A stretch of 64,000 bases of DNA from DAOTVC01 sp034437215 (GTDB taxonomy: Bacteria > Chloroflexota > Anaerolineae > B4-G1 > SLSP01): NCBI GenBank assembly GCA_034437215.1, contig DAOTVC010000039.1, positions 86,692 to 150,691 on the forward strand, written 5' to 3'. Positions 49,018 to 57,254 of the stretch are shown one piece after another (position 1 is the first letter of the stretch; every line of letters starts with the position of its first letter). The translations under genes and the position numbers were made by a program. The notes under the pieces were generated by a model. The model ran no database searches, was not told where the DNA came from, and was given only the letters and a program-made list of their open reading frames with translations.

Positions 49018-49890
49018 ATGAACGGACTTCTCAACGTCGCTAAAGCCGCCGGGATGAGCTCCCACGACGTGGTGAACGTCGTGCGGCGGCTCGCCCACAC
49101 CCGGCGGGTCGGGCACACGGGCACCCTCGACCCCCTGGCGACGGGCGTCCTGGTCCTGCTCGTCGGCCCAGCCACCCGGCTCGCCCGCTTCTTCTCGGGC
49201 GCCGTCAAATCCTATCGCGCCGTCGCCCGGCTGGGCGAGACGACCACCACCTACGATGCCGAAGGGGAGGTGGTCGAGCGCTGCCCCGTCACGGTGACGC
49301 GAGGCGAGGTCGTTGCGGTGCTCGAGGAGCTGCGCGGCGACCAGCTGCAGATCCCGCCGATGTACTCCGCCGTGAAGGTGCGGGGGGAGATCCTCTACAA
49401 GCTCGCCCGCCAGGGCAAGGAGGTCGAACGCCCGCCCCGTCCGGTGACCGTCTACGACGTGGCGCTGCTCGACTGGTCGCCCCCGGAGCTCACCTTCGAG
49501 GTCACCGTCTCGGCAGGCACCTACGTCCGCACCCTGGCCCACGATCTGGGCCAGAGGTTGGGATGCGGCGCCCACCTCCGTTCACTGACCCGCCTGGCCG
49601 CGGGCCAGTTCCGTCTCGAGCAGAGCTACACGCTCGACGAGCTGCGAGTGCTCGCCGACGCGGGACGGCTGGAGGAGGCGCTGCTGCCCGCCGCAGAGGC
49701 CCTGGAGCTGCCCGCCGTCCGCCTGACGGAGGCGCAGGTGCAGGCGGTGCGCCACGGCCAGCAGATCACGTTGGAGGATGCTCCCACGGCGCCCGAGATC
49801 CAAGCGCAGGAGCCCGGGGGACGATTCGTCGCCGTCCTCATCCCGCTAGGCGAGGGGGTCTGGCGCCCCAACCTCGTTCTGAACCTCTGA
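49018..49890 (+). CDS. truB: tRNA pseudouridine-55 synthase
   Basis: Pseudouridine synthase (290 aa) modifying U55 in the T-loop. The catalytic Asp lies in HTGTLDPLATGVLVLLVG. Further motifs are KSYRAVARLGETTTTYDAEG, YSAVKVRGEILYKLARQGKEV and the C-terminal PUA-like strand. Start and spacing follow the operon; the stop is 13 bases before ribF. Confidence 0.95.
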   Translation: MNGLLNVAKAAGMSSHDVVNVVRRLAHTRRVGHTGTLDPLATGVLVLLVGPATRLARFFSGAVKSYRAVARLGETTTTYDAEGEVVERCPVTVTRGEVVAVLEELRGDQLQIPPMYSAVKVRGEILYKLARQGKEVERPPRPVTVYDVALLDWSPPELTFEVTVSAGTYVRTLAHDLGQRLGCGAHLRSLTRLAAGQFRLEQSYTLDELRVLADAGRLEEALLPAAEALELPAVRLTEAQVQAVRHGQQITLEDAPTAPEIQAQEPGGRFVAVLIPLGEGVWRPNLVLNL

Positions 49891-49903
49891 GAGCAGCCGC
49901 ACA

Positions 49904-50836
49904 ATGTGGGTGGAGCGCGGATTTGAGGAGCTGCGGCTGCGCGGCCCTGCGGCTCTCACCATCGGCGCCTTCGACGGGGTGCACCGGGGGCATCAAGCCC
50001 TCATCAGCCGGCTGGTCGAGAGCGCCGGAGAGGCTGACCTTCCCGCCCTCGTCGTCACCTTCGATCCCCTCCCCCGTCAGATCTTCGGCAGACCGGAGGG
50101 TTCGCTGCTGAGCAGCATTGAGGAGCGCTTGGCCCAGATAGAGGCTCTGGGCGTGGACGGAACGCTGCTCCTCACCTTCGATCGAGAGTTTGCCTCCACC
50201 CGCGCCTCCCACTTCGTCACCCTCCTTGAGGAGCGCCTGCGGATCGCGCAGCTCTTCCTCGGCCCCGATTTCGCGCTGGGGTACCAACAGGAGGGAGACG
50301 TCGCCTTCCTCCGGCAGGCGGGGCAGGAGCGGGGCTTCGACGTCGAGGTCGTCCCCCACGTTTTCTACGCGGGAGCGCCCATCCACAGCAGTCGCATACG
50401 GGCTGTACTGCAGGCGGGCGACGTGGTAGAAGCCCGGGTCATGTTGGGGCGTCCCTACTCACTGGGCGGGACGGTGGTGCACGGTGAGGGGCGAGGGCAC
50501 GAGCTGGGCCTCCCTACCGCAAACCTACGGGTGCCACCGGAGCGGCTTCTACCCGCCCTAGGCGTCTACGCCTGCCGGGCCCGCACAGACGCGCAGAGCT
50601 GGGGCGCCGTGCTGAACCTGGGCCACCGCCCCACCTTTCCTGAGGAGCGGGTCACGGTGGAGGCCCACCTCTTGGACTTCGAAGGGGATCTCTACGATCA
50701 GGCTCTACACCTGGAGCTTCTGGCCCGGTTGCGTTCCGAGAGGGAGTTCGATTCAGAAGAGGCCCTCGTGACCCAGATTCGGGAGGACGTGCGGCGCGCC
50801 CGCACCCGCTTGGCTACCGAGCTACCACTTCTCTAA
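49904..50836 (+). CDS. ribF: Bifunctional riboflavin kinase/FAD synthetase
   Basis: Makes FMN and FAD from riboflavin (310 aa). The N-terminal adenylyltransferase domain has GAFDGVHRGHQALI (HxGH-type). The C-terminal flavokinase domain has GEGRGHELGLPTANL and LNLGHRPTF. Length and order match RibF. It is the last gene of the information operon. Confidence 0.95.
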   Translation: MWVERGFEELRLRGPAALTIGAFDGVHRGHQALISRLVESAGEADLPALVVTFDPLPRQIFGRPEGSLLSSIEERLAQIEALGVDGTLLLTFDREFASTRASHFVTLLEERLRIAQLFLGPDFALGYQQEGDVAFLRQAGQERGFDVEVVPHVFYAGAPIHSSRIRAVLQAGDVVEARVMLGRPYSLGGTVVHGEGRGHELGLPTANLRVPPERLLPALGVYACRARTDAQSWGAVLNLGHRPTFPEERVTVEAHLLDFEGDLYDQALHLELLARLRSEREFDSEEALVTQIREDVRRARTRLATELPLL

Positions 50837-50865
50837 GCGGAGGCGCACCGGTCGCGGAAAGACAA

Positions 50866-50891
50866 ACGAGCCATCCTTGAGGATGGCTCGT
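50866..50891 (-). terminator. Terminator after the RRM protein gene (may serve ribF too)
   Basis: ACGAGCCATCC, a 4-base loop, GGATGGCTCGT. On the minus strand it is followed by TTGTCTTT, so it fits the RRM gene; the plus-strand side has no T-run. Confidence 0.75.
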
Positions 50892-50978
50892 CGGCCTCTA
50901 CCGTCGTGTCCGTGCTTGTGCTCAGTCGTAATCCTTCAACAGGCTGCAGCGCAGCCCGGTGGCTGAGCCTTTAGCCTT

Positions 50979-51284
50979 CTACCAGCGATCCTCTCGCTGT
51001 GAAGAGCGCCGCTGACCACCGCCACCTTCACGATCCTCCCGCTGCTTGGCCTCAGCAACGCGCAGATCACGCCCATCCACCGTCTTGCCGTTCAGGGTGT
51101 TGATGGCTTCTTCGGCCTGCTCATCAGTCGCCATCTCGACGAAAGCGAAGCCACGAGAGCGACCGGTGTAGCGATCCGTAATCAGGGCTACATCGACGAC
51201 CTCCCCATGCTCAGAGAAGACTTCCCGGAGCTTGTCCTCGGAGGTATCATAACTCAAATTGCCTACGTACAGTCTCTTGCTCAT
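50979..51284 (-). CDS. RRM-type RNA-binding protein
   Basis: A 101-aa protein with one RNA-recognition motif: RNP2 LYVGNL and RNP1 RGFAFVEM. A short charged Gly-rich tail (EGGGGQRRSSQ) follows. Such bacterial Rbp proteins are often cold-induced. It lies 20 bases downstream of the cold-shock protein gene on the same strand, so both may respond together. Confidence 0.92.
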   Translation of the reverse strand: MSKRLYVGNLSYDTSEDKLREVFSEHGEVVDVALITDRYTGRSRGFAFVEMATDEQAEEAINTLNGKTVDGRDLRVAEAKQREDREGGGGQRRSSQREDRW

Positions 51285-51304
51285 CCAAAAACTCTCTTTC
51301 CAAC

Positions 51305-51514
51305 CTATAGGGGCCTGACGTTATCTGCCTGAAGGCCCTTGGGCCCCTCGGTCACGTCAAATTCGACCCGCTGCCCATCCTCAAGGCTCTTGAAACCGAA
51401 ACCCTGGATGGCGGAGTAGTGGACGAAGACATCGTCTCCGCCCTCGCGTTCGATGAAGCCGTAGCCCTTGGAGGCATTGAACCACTTCACCGTTCCCGTC
51501 TCACGTTCAGCCAT
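51305..51514 (-). CDS. Cold-shock protein (CspA family)
   Basis: A 69-aa single OB-fold protein. The nucleic-acid-binding motifs KGYGFIERE (RNP1) and DVFVHYSAI (RNP2) are intact. It is preceded by a near-consensus promoter and a hairpin-bearing leader of about 80 nt, as in cold-inducible csp genes. Confidence 0.95.
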   Translation of the reverse strand: MAERETGTVKWFNASKGYGFIEREGGDDVFVHYSAIQGFGFKSLEDGQRVEFDVTEGPKGLQADNVRPL

Positions 51515-51593
51515 TTCTTCTTCCTTTCAACAGATGTACAACCATAGGTAGAGGCCTCTTTCGACGAGGTAAACCTCGACCGAAATCAAACTG

Positions 51594-51622
51594 ATTGTAG
51601 TGCAGCTATCCCGGCTTGTCAA
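51594..51622 (-). promoter_or_regulatory. Sigma-70-type promoter of the cold-shock gene
   Basis: Minus strand: -35 TTGACA (51617-51622), a 17-bp spacer and -10 TACAAT (51594-51599). The leader contains a CGAGG-TTTA-CCTCG hairpin. Confidence 0.8.
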
Positions 51623-51786
51623 TTCAAGGGGACGTTTCAGAATGGGGGCTCTCCACTGGTGCTTCCTCACATCCGATGGGATGCACACTCCAGCCGCCGA
51701 TCACGCCGTGGACCCACTTCCAATTAGATCAGTCCTAGCGGTGGCGGTGGTTGCTCCTGCCACATCACTTGACGGGGGAAGAGAGA

Positions 51787-52266
51787 CTAGATGACGTCGA
51801 GCAGCACGTAGAGCAGAATGATCAGGACACCAAGACCGGCGTTGACGAGCCCGGAGACGAACTCGGCGTTGTAGCCGACGGAGCGGTCGACCTCCAGGAC
51901 GGCTTGCGCCGGTCCGTGGGGATTGTAGTGGACGGTCACGGTGCTCCCCACGGGATAGCGCTCGATGACCTTCTGCGCCTCCTGGGCGTCGTTGTAGGTG
52001 GAACGGTAGGGCGGCCGGAAGTTGCGCTTCTTGGAGGTGTACATCCGCCCTCCCACCTCGTAAGCGTAGCGCACCACCGGCGTGTAAGTGACGACCGTGC
52101 CGCCGGGTGGATGGCGCACCTTACGGAAAGCGCCGCTCTCGAGCACCTGGCCCGTGACGGTGGGCCACTTCCCCCTCCCCTGCTCGCCCCGGCCCGTAAG
52201 GGCCAGGATCACGTAGATGATACCCAGAAGGATCAAACCCGAACCCAAAACCAGAAGGAACTCCAT
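51787..52266 (-). CDS. DUF3592-family membrane protein
   Basis: A 159-aa protein with an N-terminal membrane helix (FLLVLGSGLILLGIIYVILAL), an extracytoplasmic or cytoplasmic beta domain (WPTVTGQVLESG, TYTPVVRYAYEVGGRMYTSKK, YPVGSTVTVHYNP) typical of DUF3592, and a C-terminal helix. ATG at 52266 with GGAGG seven bases upstream is chosen over GTG at 52272. The function is unknown. Confidence 0.82.
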   Translation of the reverse strand: MEFLLVLGSGLILLGIIYVILALTGRGEQGRGKWPTVTGQVLESGAFRKVRHPPGGTVVTYTPVVRYAYEVGGRMYTSKKRNFRPPYRSTYNDAQEAQKVIERYPVGSTVTVHYNPHGPAQAVLEVDRSVGYNAEFVSGLVNAGLGVLIILLYVLLDVI

Positions 52267-52327
52267 CGGCACACCTCCTCACAGACCTCTACCTTTTATT
52301 GTATACAGCTTTCGTCTTTTTTACAAA

Positions 52328-52372
52328 CGGGAAAACCAGGGACTAAGGATCTGGGATTAGGAATCAGGGGTG
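52328..52372. repeat. Heptanucleotide array (GATCTGG/GATTAGG type)
   Basis: Units GACTAAG, GATCTGG, GATTAGG, AATCAGG in the gap between the DUF3592 and transporter genes. Confidence 0.6.
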
Positions 52373-52422
52373 CAAGAAGAGAGGGCTGACGGCACAGATT
52401 CAGAGGGGGATGAGAGAACCCT

Positions 52423-53304
52423 CTAATCAGAATCGTCGATTCTACGGCGCTGGACGAGGTAAGCCGCCAGCACGACGAGCACGGCTCCCAACGCCTGGCG
52501 GAGGGCCAACGGCTCTCCAACCACAAGCCACGCCAGCAGGGCGTTGGTCACCGGGGAGAGGAGCATGACCAACGTCGCTTGCGAGGCGGGAACGACCTGC
52601 AGCCCCCGGAAGAAGAGCACAAAGGCCAGCGTCGTGGAGACGAAGGCCAGGAGCAGGACGTAGGGCAGTTCGCTCAAGGCTACCACGAAGTCACCGGAGA
52701 CGAGAAGGTTGAAACCGCCCACGAAGGGCACGGCGACGACGTGCACCCAGAGGGCCACGCGCAGGGCGTTCGTCCGCTGCCCGATCGCACGTCCCAGCAG
52801 CGTATAACCGGCGTAGGTCAGCGCCGAGGCGATGGCGAGCAGATCGCCCGGAGAGAAGTGCCCGCGCAACAGCTCCCTCATCCCCGTGAGGAGAGCCGTG
52901 CCCACCAGCGCCGGAACCACCGCCAGGAGCACCCTCTGCTGCACCCTCTCCCGCAGAAGCAGGGGGGCCAGCAGGAGGACGAAGACGGGCGCCAGGTAGT
53001 GAAGGAAGGCGGCGTTTGCGACGCTCGTGTAGCGGTAGGACGACAGGTAGAAGACGTAGGTCGATGCCTGAAGCGCCCCAAAAGCGAGGAGCGTGGCCCA
53101 CCGGCGGGGCAGTGCGGGCGGGCGCAGGGGGCGCACGAAGACCAGGAGCGTCACCATGGTGAGAAAGGCCCGGTAGAAGACGACGGTAGCAGCGGGGGTC
53201 ACCTCGATACGGCGCATGAAGACACCGATCCAGCCGAGACAGAAAGCAGCACCGACCAGGGAGAGCAGGCCCTGGCGGCGCTGCACGGGCGACGGGTGCT
53301 TCAC
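52423..53304 (-). CDS. EamA/DMT-family membrane transporter
   Basis: A 293-aa exporter-type protein with about ten membrane helices in two EamA halves: LVGAAFCLGWIGVFMRRIEVTPA ... YLAPVFVLLLAPLLLRERVQQR and LLAIASALTYAGYTLLGRAIG ... LSPVTNALLAWLVVGEPLALRQALGAVLVV. It probably exports an amino acid or metabolite; it starts 12 bases past the PLP-enzyme stop, so a sulphur amino acid is a guess. Confidence 0.88.
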   Translation of the reverse strand: MKHPSPVQRRQGLLSLVGAAFCLGWIGVFMRRIEVTPAATVVFYRAFLTMVTLLVFVRPLRPPALPRRWATLLAFGALQASTYVFYLSSYRYTSVANAAFLHYLAPVFVLLLAPLLLRERVQQRVLLAVVPALVGTALLTGMRELLRGHFSPGDLLAIASALTYAGYTLLGRAIGQRTNALRVALWVHVVAVPFVGGFNLLVSGDFVVALSELPYVLLLAFVSTTLAFVLFFRGLQVVPASQATLVMLLSPVTNALLAWLVVGEPLALRQALGAVLVVLAAYLVQRRRIDDSD

Positions 53305-53316
53305 ATCCCTGGAGCC

Positions 53317-54489
53317 CTAGCCCAGCGCCCGATCCAGGTCCGCGACGAGATCGGCGACGTCCTCGAGCCCTACGGCGAGGCGCACCAGCCCGTCGCTGAT
53401 ACCCGAAGCCAGGCGAACCTCGCGCGGGAGGCTATGGTGGGTGGTGCTCGCCGGGTGGGTGATGAGGGTGCGGGTGTCCCCCAGGCTCACCGCCAGGGTG
53501 CAGAGCTCCACGCGGTCGAGGAGGCGGGACCCGGCTGCCAGACCGCCCTGGAGTTCGAAGACGACCACGCCCCCACCACCCCCGGGCATCTGGCGCTTCG
53601 CCAACTCGTACTGCGTGTGGGAGGGGTGCCAGGGGTAGCGGACCCAATCGACAGCGGGGTGGTCCGCCAACCAGTTGGCAATCGCCAGGGCGTTGGCGTT
53701 GTGACGTGCCATACGCAGGGGGAAGGTCTCCATCCCCCGGGCGATCAACCAGGCGTTGAAGGGGCTGATGCAGCCCCCGAAGTTGCGTAGGGCGCCCTGC
53801 CGGGCGTGGCGGACGAAGTTCTCGGGGCCCACGATGAGCCCGCCCACGGCGTCCCCGTGCCCGCAGAGAAACTTGGTCGCCGAGTAGACGATGGCGTCGA
53901 CGCCGAGTTCAAGGGGATGTTGGTTGTAGGGGGTGGCGAAGGTGTTGTCGACGACGGTCAGGACCCCCCGGGAGCGGGCGACCTCCGTGATGGCGGCAAG
54001 GTCGTTGAGAGCCAGCGTGGGGTTGCCCGGCGATTCCAGATAGATGAGTTTCGTCTCGGGGCGCAGAGCCTCCTGGAAGGCCGCGACATCGGCGGCGGGT
54101 ACGAGGGTGGCTGTGACACCGTAGCGGGGCAGATCCCGGGTGAGGAGGTTGAAGGTCCCGCTGTAGAGGCCCGTGGTCGCGACGACGTGATCCCCCGCTC
54201 CCAGGACGGAGAGCAGCGCCGTGCTCACCGCCGCCATCCCCGAGGCCGTCGCCAGGGCTGCCTCCCCGCCCTCCAGAGCGGCGATCTTCGTCTCCAACCC
54301 CTCGAGCGTGGGATTGCCCCAGCGGGTGTAGATGGGCAGATGCTCCTCCTCGAAGGCCCGCGCCGACTCCTCGGCGCTCCGGAACTCGTAGGTAGTTGCG
54401 ACGTGCAGGGCCGGCGCAACGTCCCGCTCGTCCCCCTCACCGGCGTGAATGGCCCGGGTCTGCAGGCCCCACTGCTTCTTGGTTGTCAT
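53317..54489 (-). CDS. Cys/Met-metabolism PLP-dependent enzyme
   Basis: A 390-aa trans-sulphuration-family enzyme (cystathionine gamma-synthase/lyase, O-acetylhomoserine sulphhydrylase or methionine gamma-lyase). The PLP lysine lies in IVYSATKFLCGHGDAVGG; YTRWGNPTLEGLETKIAALEGGEAALATASGMAA is the N-terminal block; ESPGNPTL is also present. The sequence does not decide which of these activities it has. It is followed closely by the EamA transporter gene. Confidence 0.88.
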   Translation of the reverse strand: MTTKKQWGLQTRAIHAGEGDERDVAPALHVATTYEFRSAEESARAFEEEHLPIYTRWGNPTLEGLETKIAALEGGEAALATASGMAAVSTALLSVLGAGDHVVATTGLYSGTFNLLTRDLPRYGVTATLVPAADVAAFQEALRPETKLIYLESPGNPTLALNDLAAITEVARSRGVLTVVDNTFATPYNQHPLELGVDAIVYSATKFLCGHGDAVGGLIVGPENFVRHARQGALRNFGGCISPFNAWLIARGMETFPLRMARHNANALAIANWLADHPAVDWVRYPWHPSHTQYELAKRQMPGGGGGVVVFELQGGLAAGSRLLDRVELCTLAVSLGDTRTLITHPASTTHHSLPREVRLASGISDGLVRLAVGLEDVADLVADLDRALG

Positions 54490-54523
54490 GGCTTTCGGCT
54501 CCTTTCGGTGATGTGGATAAGAA

Positions 54524-54642
54524 GGGTGTGTTTCAAACCAGTTGAACGCTATCCGCGGATCAGACGTAAAGTGTGAAACTCGAGATTCTCACAGTCTATC
54601 TTTCACACTCCACGCCTGGGTCTAACTCGGATAAAACGCACC
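54524..54642 (+). repeat. MITE-like element, family GGGTGTGTTTCA, copy 3 (divergent)
   Basis: 119 bases, left end GGGTGTGTTTCAA then CCAGTTG, right end ATAAAACGCACC. It shares the order of motifs (CAGACGTAAAGTGTGAAACTC, TTCACACTCCACGCC) with the copy at 63709-63828 but is diverged. Confidence 0.65.
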
Positions 54643-54660
54643 AGAGTAAGAACAACGGCT

Positions 54661-55533
54661 CTAGGCTTCCAGGGCGGCGACGGAGACCAGCTGCGGCTTC
54701 ACCTCACCCGCGACGCTCATCTCCCGCACGCTCCCCACCTCGAGAAGGGTCTCGAAGGCCGTCTTCCACTCTCGAGGGCTCCAGCGGAAGACGTGGAAGG
54801 CCTTGCGTACCATCTGCCGCTCGGCGGCGACGACGTTGTCGAGGTAGCGTTGGATGAGAGCTTGCTGGGAGGCGGAGCGGGAGAGGGCGCGGGCGGCTTC
54901 CGGGACCGCCGGCAGGTGGCGGGGCAGGAGCTCGTAGATGAAGGCGTAGTTCCAGGCACCCGCCTCGGCCACCCCGATGGGCAGCACCTTCAGGCCCACC
55001 TGGAGCTCCGTCAGCCCGCGGTCGAAGCGGGATTTGGCGCTCCCGGCGGTCATGCGCGCCTCCCGGCGCAGCCGGAGGGTATCGAGGGGGCCATGCTCGA
55101 GGAGGGCCTCGTAGATGTCCTTCGCCTCGGCGCTCAGCAACCCGTCCCGGTACTCGTCGAGGTAGTCGGTCAGCTCTCCAAAATTCTCGCTCACCGCGTA
55201 GAAGGTGGGGAGCAGGTCGAGGGAGACGAGAGTGGCCCTCCGGCGCAGGAGCTTGGCGTAGTACCACCAGCGCCGGCCCAGGGCCTCGTCCTTCCACCGC
55301 CAGCTGCGGCTGAGATCGGGATCGCCGTGCTTGCGGGGCACCAGCCGGGCACGCCCGGCGATGGCGTGGAAGAGGTTGGGCATCTCCACACCCTTGATAG
55401 GCCAGAGGTGGCAAAAGCCCAGTTCTTCGACGAAGGTCCGGGCCTCCTCCGCGGTTCTCAACCGGCGCTCCGGCGTCCTATGATAGATCTGCTCCCGGCG
55501 CTCGACAATCCGCTCTTGAGAGATCGTCTCCAC
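54661..55533 (-). CDS. Winged-helix protein, possibly AlkZ-related
   Basis: A 290-aa cytoplasmic protein. The order of elements (RTAEEARTFVEELGFCHLWP, NLFHAIAGRARL, WWYYAKLLRRRATLVSLDLLPTFYAV, a winged-helix stretch GPLDTLRLRREARMTAGSAKSRFDRGLTEL, and a C-terminal part) resembles AlkZ/YcaQ-family DNA glycosylase relatives. I do not see the catalytic QxQ of true AlkZ. The assignment is tentative; the winged helix is clearer. Confidence 0.55.
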   Translation of the reverse strand: METISQERIVERREQIYHRTPERRLRTAEEARTFVEELGFCHLWPIKGVEMPNLFHAIAGRARLVPRKHGDPDLSRSWRWKDEALGRRWWYYAKLLRRRATLVSLDLLPTFYAVSENFGELTDYLDEYRDGLLSAEAKDIYEALLEHGPLDTLRLRREARMTAGSAKSRFDRGLTELQVGLKVLPIGVAEAGAWNYAFIYELLPRHLPAVPEAARALSRSASQQALIQRYLDNVVAAERQMVRKAFHVFRWSPREWKTAFETLLEVGSVREMSVAGEVKPQLVSVAALEA

Positions 55534-55641
55534 GATTCACCTACTCCCACACTATGAACGACGCTCCCCTCGACTCACCCCGATTAGGTCGAGAGCGAGC
55601 ACGAAAGGACCTGCACGTATGAGCACTGCCAGATTTCGGTT

Positions 55642-55995
55642 CTATACCCTACCCTGCGCCCGCGCCATGGCGATCTCGTAGCTCTTCTTCACGTAGGAGA
55701 GGACGTACCCCAGATCCCGCTCGTTCTCCACCTGAGCACGAACCCAGCGCTCCACCACCCGCTCCCCCACCTCAAAGTCCGAGAGCTCACAGCGCTCCGC
55801 AAGCGTCTCGCGATCCGCCTGGCGCAGCTGGGTGATCACGACGCCCCCATCCACGAGAAAGGCGAAGAGATGACCCGCGGCCTGATAGCTGGGGCAGCCA
55901 AACATGAGGCGGTGGGTCACCTCAGGCCAGCTTAGCACCTCCGCCTCGAAGCTCTCCCGCAGCGCCCTCGAAGCTTCCTCTGTGTAGTAGTTCAC
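55642..55995 (-). CDS. TfoX/MmcQ-like small protein
   Basis: A 117-aa protein. RLMFGCPSYQAAGHLFAFLVDGGVVITQL resembles TfoX-N or MmcQ/YjbR-type folds; the C-terminal helix is YVLSYVKKSYEIAMARA. The function is unknown. The RBS is weak. Confidence 0.6.
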   Translation of the reverse strand: MNYYTEEASRALRESFEAEVLSWPEVTHRLMFGCPSYQAAGHLFAFLVDGGVVITQLRQADRETLAERCELSDFEVGERVVERWVRAQVENERDLGYVLSYVKKSYEIAMARAQGRV

Positions 55996-56059
55996 CCCAT
56001 CACCTCCGACATTATTCAGACGTTCGCACAGAGATTATAGCAGATTCTGCCGTCGCCAC

Positions 56060-56219
56060 CCCAAGCGTCTGTAAGAAAGCAACTTCCCGACGTCGAATAC
56101 ACCGGTACCGGTCCAAATCTCTGGCGACACTTGAGGCACGCAGCCTCAAACGTGTCAGGAGGAGCCGTGGCATCCCAACTTCAGTGGATGGCGGGAAGTT
56201 ATACTTTACAGACCCTAAG
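56060..56219 (+). repeat. MITE-like element, family with ~30-bp TIR, copy 1
   Basis: 160 bases bounded by CCAAGCGTCTGTAAGAAAGC and the complement of CTTAGGGTCTGTAAAGTATA, each followed inwards by AACTTCCCG. It matches 63840-64000 in the opposite orientation. It abuts the aldo/keto reductase stop codon (56221). Confidence 0.8.
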
Positions 56220-56220
56220 T

Positions 56221-57156
56221 TCAGGCTCCGGCTTTGTTGAGGCGCTCCAGCGCCTCCTGACTCAACGTCACCTTCAGCGACTCGAGGTTCTCCTGCAGCT
56301 GCGACCGCGTGCTGGCGGCGATGAGGGGGATGATGCCCCGCTGGCGCATCCAGGCGAGGATCACCTGGTTGGGCGTCGCACCGCTCTCCTCGACGACCTC
56401 CCCTAACACCTGCAGGCGCGCGTCGCTGTCCGGACCGCGATACTGCTCGGGAAACTCCCGCGCCGCCCGGGTGTAGGCGCCCGACAGAAGGACGGAGTAG
56501 GCGAGGAGCGTCACCGGCTCGGTACGGACGTAGTCCAGGAGCTCGTCGTTCACGGCGAGCTGGGGGTCGAAGCCGGCGCCCGGTTTGGGCCGCAGGTAGG
56601 AGTAGCGCTGCTGGATGCCCTGGTACCGGGGCAGATCGTGGATGCGGCTCACGCACCGGGCCCGCTCCAGCCGCCAGGTCATGTAGTTGCTGGCGCCGAT
56701 AAAGCGCACCCGGCCCGCTTTGACCAGCCGGCTGAAGGCGCCCAGCGTCTCCTCCAGCGCCGTCTTCCGGTCGTCGACGTGGGCGTAGTAGAGATCGATG
56801 CTCTCCACGCCCAGTCGCTCCAGGCTCTTCTCGCACTCCTCCTCGATACGCGCGGGGCTCAGCCCACGTTCCACCTCTCCGTAGCCGAAGCCCACCTTGG
56901 AAGCGAGGAAGAGATCGTCGCGATTCCCACGCGCTCTCATCCACCGGCCCAACAGCAGCTCGCTCTCCCCGCCCCCGCCTCCGGGAGCCCAGTGAGCGTA
57001 GATGTTCGCCGTGTCGATGAAAGAGCCCCCCGCGTCCACGTACTGGTCGAGGAGTTGGAAGGAGGTCTCCTCGTCCTGACGCGTCCCGAAGTACATCGCG
57101 CCCAGGCAGAGCGCGCTTACCTCCACCCCCGTGTTGCCCAGTTCGACCGTCTGCAT
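56221..57156 (-). CDS. Aldo/keto reductase
   Basis: NADPH-dependent oxidoreductase (311 aa) with a TIM-barrel. Catalytic residues: Asp and Tyr in DTANIYAHW, Lys in ASKVGFGYG and His in YYAHVDDR. The C-terminal cofactor loop is IPLIAASTRSQLQENLESL. The substrate is unknown. The last codons touch the left-end repeat element; the stop is intact. Confidence 0.92.
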   Translation of the reverse strand: MQTVELGNTGVEVSALCLGAMYFGTRQDEETSFQLLDQYVDAGGSFIDTANIYAHWAPGGGGGESELLLGRWMRARGNRDDLFLASKVGFGYGEVERGLSPARIEEECEKSLERLGVESIDLYYAHVDDRKTALEETLGAFSRLVKAGRVRFIGASNYMTWRLERARCVSRIHDLPRYQGIQQRYSYLRPKPGAGFDPQLAVNDELLDYVRTEPVTLLAYSVLLSGAYTRAAREFPEQYRGPDSDARLQVLGEVVEESGATPNQVILAWMRQRGIIPLIAASTRSQLQENLESLKVTLSQEALERLNKAGA

Positions 57157-57177
57157 CGTCCACTCCTTTCTTAAATT

Positions 57178-57250
57178 ACGATAGGGATCAGCAATCAGGG
57201 ATCAGTCTGTTCCTCCCCCTCGACTAACCGACCGCGCGACTACCCAACTA
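57178..57250. repeat. Heptanucleotide array (GGGATCA type)
   Basis: GGGATCA, GCAATCA, GGGATCA units and then degenerate CGACTAAC-like units between the reductase and the large membrane-protein genes. Confidence 0.55.
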
Positions 57251-57254
57251 ACTT

